Assembly: GCF_000300275.1 (NCBI RefSeq)
Contig: NZ_AMRN01000001.1
Span: 496,001-560,000 of the forward strand
DNA length: 64,000 nt
Source: Thalassospira profundimaris WP0211
Lineage (GTDB): Bacteria > Pseudomonadota > Alphaproteobacteria > Rhodospirillales > Thalassospiraceae
Direction: 5' to 3'
Below, piece by piece: positions 63,078 through 64,000 of the stretch (positions within the stretch are counted from its first letter, which is position 1; each line of letters starts with the position of its first letter). Made by a program: the position numbers and the translations under genes. The notes beneath the pieces are model-generated. The model was not told where the DNA came from, did no database searches, and saw only the letters and a program-made list of their open reading frames with translations.

Positions 63078-64000
63078 ATGGCGCTGCGCCCGACCACTCC
63101 GCCGCTGAACGCCTTGCGCGCCTTTGAAGCCGCCGCCCGGCTTGGCAGCTTTGCCCGCGCGGCTGCGGAACTCTCCGTCACCTCGGGTGCCATCAGCCAG
63201 CAGGTCGCCAATCTTGAAGCCAGCCTTGGCATGACTTTGTTCGAGCGTAATGGCCCAAAACTGACCTTGCGCGAAGCCGGTCGGGCCTATTTGCCTAGTC
63301 TGCGCCGGGCCTTGGACGAGATCGAGGCCGCCACCCTTGATCTGGTCACCCATGGTGCGGGGGAGCGGAAACTGGTTATCGGCGCACTGCATACCTTGGC
63401 CAGCAGCTGGTTGATTCCAAGATTAAATCGATTTCAAAACGAACATCCCGATATCCGCCCGGTGATCGAAACCCTGGCGCTTAATTTCGCCACCCCGGAA
63501 CGCAGCCCGGACCTTGGCGCGCGCCAGATGGATGTCGGGCTTTATTTCGGCGATGGTCGCTGGCCCGGCATGATATGCGACAAGCTTTTTGATGAAATTC
63601 AAGTGGTTGTCGCCAGACCCGGATATGTTTCTTCAGGTGATGCAACGGGCAAAAACAGCCCTGTTGATCCGTCCGAATTGATCGGACGTTACCCGCGACT
63701 GGTCCACACCACCCGGCCCAAGGCATGGCATGACTGGGCGCAGGCCAACGGGATTGCCATCACCGGTGCGCCCGGACCGGCGTTTGAACACTTCTTCATG
63801 CTGATCGAAGCCGCCAAGGCCGGCATGGGAATCGCCCTGTTACCAAGGGTTTTGATCGAAGGACCTCTGGCTGAGGGCAGTCTTGAAATCGTCAGCGAAG
63901 CCCGCCTCAAATCCAGCGGCGAATACTATCTGATCACACCGGAAAGCCGTCAGGACGTGCCGGAAGTGCGCGCCTTTCGTGATTGGGTGCTCGGTTTGGC
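63078..64000 (+). CDS. LysR-family regulator, GcvA-like (cut by the window end)
   Basis: An open reading frame of at least 307 codons that runs off the right edge. ATG at 63078 with AGGAAA upstream. The HTH (LNALRAFEAAARLGSFARAAAELSVTSGAISQQVANLEASLGMTLFER) is of the GcvA subgroup, as is the following effector domain. Since LysR proteins are about 300 residues, only the last few codons are missing. Divergent from the VOC gene, its likely target. Confidence 0.92.
   Translation, partial: MALRPTTPPLNALRAFEAAARLGSFARAAAELSVTSGAISQQVANLEASLGMTLFERNGPKLTLREAGRAYLPSLRRALDEIEAATLDLVTHGAGERKLVIGALHTLASSWLIPRLNRFQNEHPDIRPVIETLALNFATPERSPDLGARQMDVGLYFGDGRWPGMICDKLFDEIQVVVARPGYVSSGDATGKNSPVDPSELIGRYPRLVHTTRPKAWHDWAQANGIAITGAPGPAFEHFFMLIEAAKAGMGIALLPRVLIEGPLAEGSLEIVSEARLKSSGEYYLITPESRQDVPEVRAFRDWVLGL

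Noticed and set aside
1-64000. CRISPR arrays, insertion sequences, tRNA and rRNA genes
   Set aside because: I looked for regularly spaced repeats, transposase motifs and tRNA-like cloverleaf signals and saw none; a tool search would be needed for weak cases.

Overview
The window looks like the chromosomal origin region of an alphaproteobacterium. Gene content and protein style (three-hairpin-rich intergenic DNA, moderate-to-high GC, GTG/TTG starts, bactofilin, HemJ, TimA, IalB) suggest a Rhodospirillales member close to Thalassospira; that name is an inference, no database was searched. No rRNA, tRNA, insertion sequence or CRISPR array was seen.

Left arm (0.5-12.5 kb): a porin, then a DUF3576 lipoprotein, a shrunken leucyl-tRNA-synthetase-like ORF sitting where alphaproteobacteria normally keep leuS, lptE and holA (+ strand), then parB-parA-rsmG, mnmG and mnmE on the - strand. 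Three perfect parS sites (7536, 7707, 10026) lie among these genes, so this is the chromosome centromere. An Fe-S ferredoxin and small conserved proteins follow. From 12.8 to 18 kb are a DUF255 thioredoxin-like protein, Ogt, a VOC protein, a quinone oxidoreductase and a small HD-type alarmone hydrolase-like protein.

Origin block (18-33 kb): rho, a NIT-domain chemoreceptor, xre-smr, a periplasmic solute-binding protein, and the replication-proximal set dnaQ, coaE, aroE, maf, ppsR, all on the - strand. Between ppsR and hemE (about 27.95-28.49 kb) is oriC: three perfect DnaA boxes, several near-matches, an AT-rich stretch and seven GANTC (CcrM-type) sites within 285 bp. hemE, hemH and hemJ leave the origin on the + strand. 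Genes on both sides point away from oriC, as expected for co-orientation with replication.

Right core (31.6-43 kb): secB, fxsA, timA, mltA, a Dabb protein, rlmN, ialB, a BamE-like lipoprotein, a bactofilin, an EI24/CysZ-like membrane protein, lolA and gshB: mostly envelope biogenesis and stress genes. Between the membrane protein and lolA a 126-nt stretch forms four consecutive stem-loops ending in an oligo-T terminator on the - strand; it is the best candidate here for an undescribed small RNA.

Accessory arm (43-64 kb): a cupin, a PhoD-like phosphatase, GST, an AhpD-like protein with a TetR regulator and paired operators, a MarR regulator divergent from a three-gene VOC/NTF2/VOC unit, several SDR and aldo-keto reductases, AraC and LysR regulators each divergent from an enzyme gene, YifB, a tandem pair of related 97-98 aa proteins, GNAT acetyltransferases, a 2-hydroxyacid dehydrogenase, and a LysR gene that runs off the right end. 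This arm reads as small regulator-plus-detoxification modules.
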